A DNA stretch of 6,446 nucleotides. It comes from Planctomycetota bacterium. GTDB lineage: Bacteria; Planctomycetota; Phycisphaerae; WQYP01. The DNA is taken from NCBI GenBank assembly GCA_021785155.1, contig JAJYGE010000049.1, forward strand, positions 1-6,446, read 5' to 3'. A program made the position numbers and the translations under genes. The notes under the pieces are model-generated. The model saw nothing but the letters and a program-made list of their open reading frames with translations, made no database searches and was not told the DNA's origin. The number at the start of each line of letters is the position of its first letter. Within the stretch, counting starts at the first letter, position 1. Below, piece by piece: positions 5,962 to 6,446 of this stretch.

Positions 5962-6446
5962 CCGTAACGCAGACATCCTGTCTGCCCCCAAAGCGGTTGT
6001 GATAACCCGTAACGCAGACATCCTGTCTGCAACAAAAGCAGGCGGGACGCCTGCGTTACGGAAAAATCCGCTTCAGAAGAACGGTTGGCATTCGCGGGGC
6101 TATCTGCCACATTGGGATCCGGGAGATCGGCCGATTCATGTGGTGCTGCGCCTCTGCGACAGTCTCCCGCAGCAACTTCTGGCGCAGTGGGAAGAGGAAC
6201 TTCGCGATGCACCTGATTTGGCAGACCAGCGCCGGCAACGCATTGAAGCCGCCTTGGATCAGGGCATGGGCGTGTGCTGGCTAAGCCAGCCGAACGTGGC
6301 GCGTGTCGTAGCCGACGCACTGAATCACTTCAATGGGGATCGCTACACCCTTCACGCATGGGTCATTATGCCCAATCATGTACATGCCTTAACGACGCCT
6401 GCGGCGGCCGTCACACTTTCCTCTATTATGCATTCTTGGAAATCGT
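5954..6446 (+). CDS. REP-associated tyrosine transposase (RAYT, IS200-like Y1 HUH), 3' end outside window
   Basis: This is a single-strand-specific HUH endonuclease related to IS200/IS605 TnpA; RAYTs are linked with spreading or maintaining REP hairpins. The frame is open to the window edge, with 164 residues in view. Family segments are WHSRGYLPHWDPGDRP..VVLRLCDSLP (about 41-68), RIEAALDQGMGVCWL, and the HUH motif HAWVIMPNHVH with His142 and His144. The catalytic Tyr and the end lie beyond the window. The first 35 or so residues (RNADILSAxKAVV, RNADILSATKAGGTPAL) are translated REP sequence, so the true transposase begins near residue 36. No other good start precedes the WHSRGY core. The ATG at 5954 overlaps the methyltransferase stop by eight bases and has a strong GGAGGG site. 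REP copies C and D sit at its 5' side, the family's usual arrangement. Confidence 0.9.
   Translation, partial: MSNRNADILSAPKAVVITRNADILSATKAGGTPALRKNPLQKNGWHSRGYLPHWDPGDRPIHVVLRLCDSLPQQLLAQWEEELRDAPDLADQRRQRIEAALDQGMGVCWLSQPNVARVVADALNHFNGDRYTLHAWVIMPNHVHALTTPAAAVTLSSIMHSWKS
5964..5985 (+). repeat. Half REP-like hairpin, copy C
   Basis: This is identical over 22 bases to the left half of copy D, with hairpin GCAGACA-TCC-TGTCTGC. A 7-base spacer (ccccaaa) follows, as in full elements, but the right half is replaced by a short remnant ending ..gataac (5993-6006), which looks like an internal deletion. It repeats 45 bases (15 codons) before copy D, so the RAYT frame is kept. Confidence 0.82.
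6009..6059. repeat. Full paired REP-like element, copy D, at the RAYT 5' end
   Basis: The left half (6009-6030), 7-base spacer aacaaaa and right half (6038-6059) have perfect outer ends GTAACGCAG and CTGCGTTAC. The halves match as inverted repeats at 18 of 22 positions. The four differences form two pairs, each matched inside its own hairpin (GCAGACA/TGTCTGC against GCAGGCG/CGCCTGC). It is read in the RAYT frame as NADILSATKAGGTPAL. Confidence 0.9.

Noticed and set aside
5813..6059. CRISPR array
   Set aside because: The repeats are palindromic, occur in inverted pairs with fixed 7-base spacers inside genes, and have no regular unique spacers.
5784..6320. 178-codon - strand frame
   Set aside because: Antisense to the methyltransferase end and the RAYT. 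Its repeated peptide is the reverse reading of the REP elements.

Overview
The window reads as bacterial chromosomal accessory DNA: a defence-type region into which small interspersed hairpin repeats have moved. No gene is a taxonomic marker. The paired inverted repeats that translate as NAxILxAxxAGGTPAx, the second repeat of the 'cgcagagg...gcctccgcg' type inside a gene, and the REP-associated transposase recall Verrucomicrobiota and related environmental genomes. That placement is tentative. All credible genes lie on the + strand.

Left edge (1-578): the 3' end of a Schlafen/AlbA-type ATP-binding protein with a RecG-like C-terminal region and a winged-helix tail. After it comes a stretch with no convincing gene (579-954). 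Then follows a candidate promoter (955-983) overlapped by two interlocking inverted repeats, and a possible 76-residue ORF (1028-1258) whose stop overlaps the next start as ATGA.

Centre (1255-3902): a tightly packed three-gene CBASS anti-phage operon. It encodes a CapV-like patatin phospholipase effector, a cGAS/DncV-like nucleotidyltransferase (CD-NTase), and a stand-alone E2-like protein with no E1 partner and no JAB protease. The genes overlap by 11 and 20 bases. This matches the type II-short CBASS layout. Infection would lead the CD-NTase to make a cyclic nucleotide, which switches on the phospholipase and destroys the host membrane. The E2-like protein would modify or prime the CD-NTase.

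Right part (3903-6446): a repeat- and hairpin-rich spacer ends in a promoter that would give a leaderless transcript for a beta-class adenine DNA methyltransferase of the type III Mod kind. Two unrelated repeat families lie in-frame inside this gene, one near each end. The methyltransferase stop overlaps a well-placed ribosome binding site and ATG. That start opens a REP-associated tyrosine transposase (RAYT), whose first ~35 codons are repeat sequence and whose 3' end lies beyond the window. The RAYT may have taken over the start site of an original downstream gene, for example a restriction subunit.
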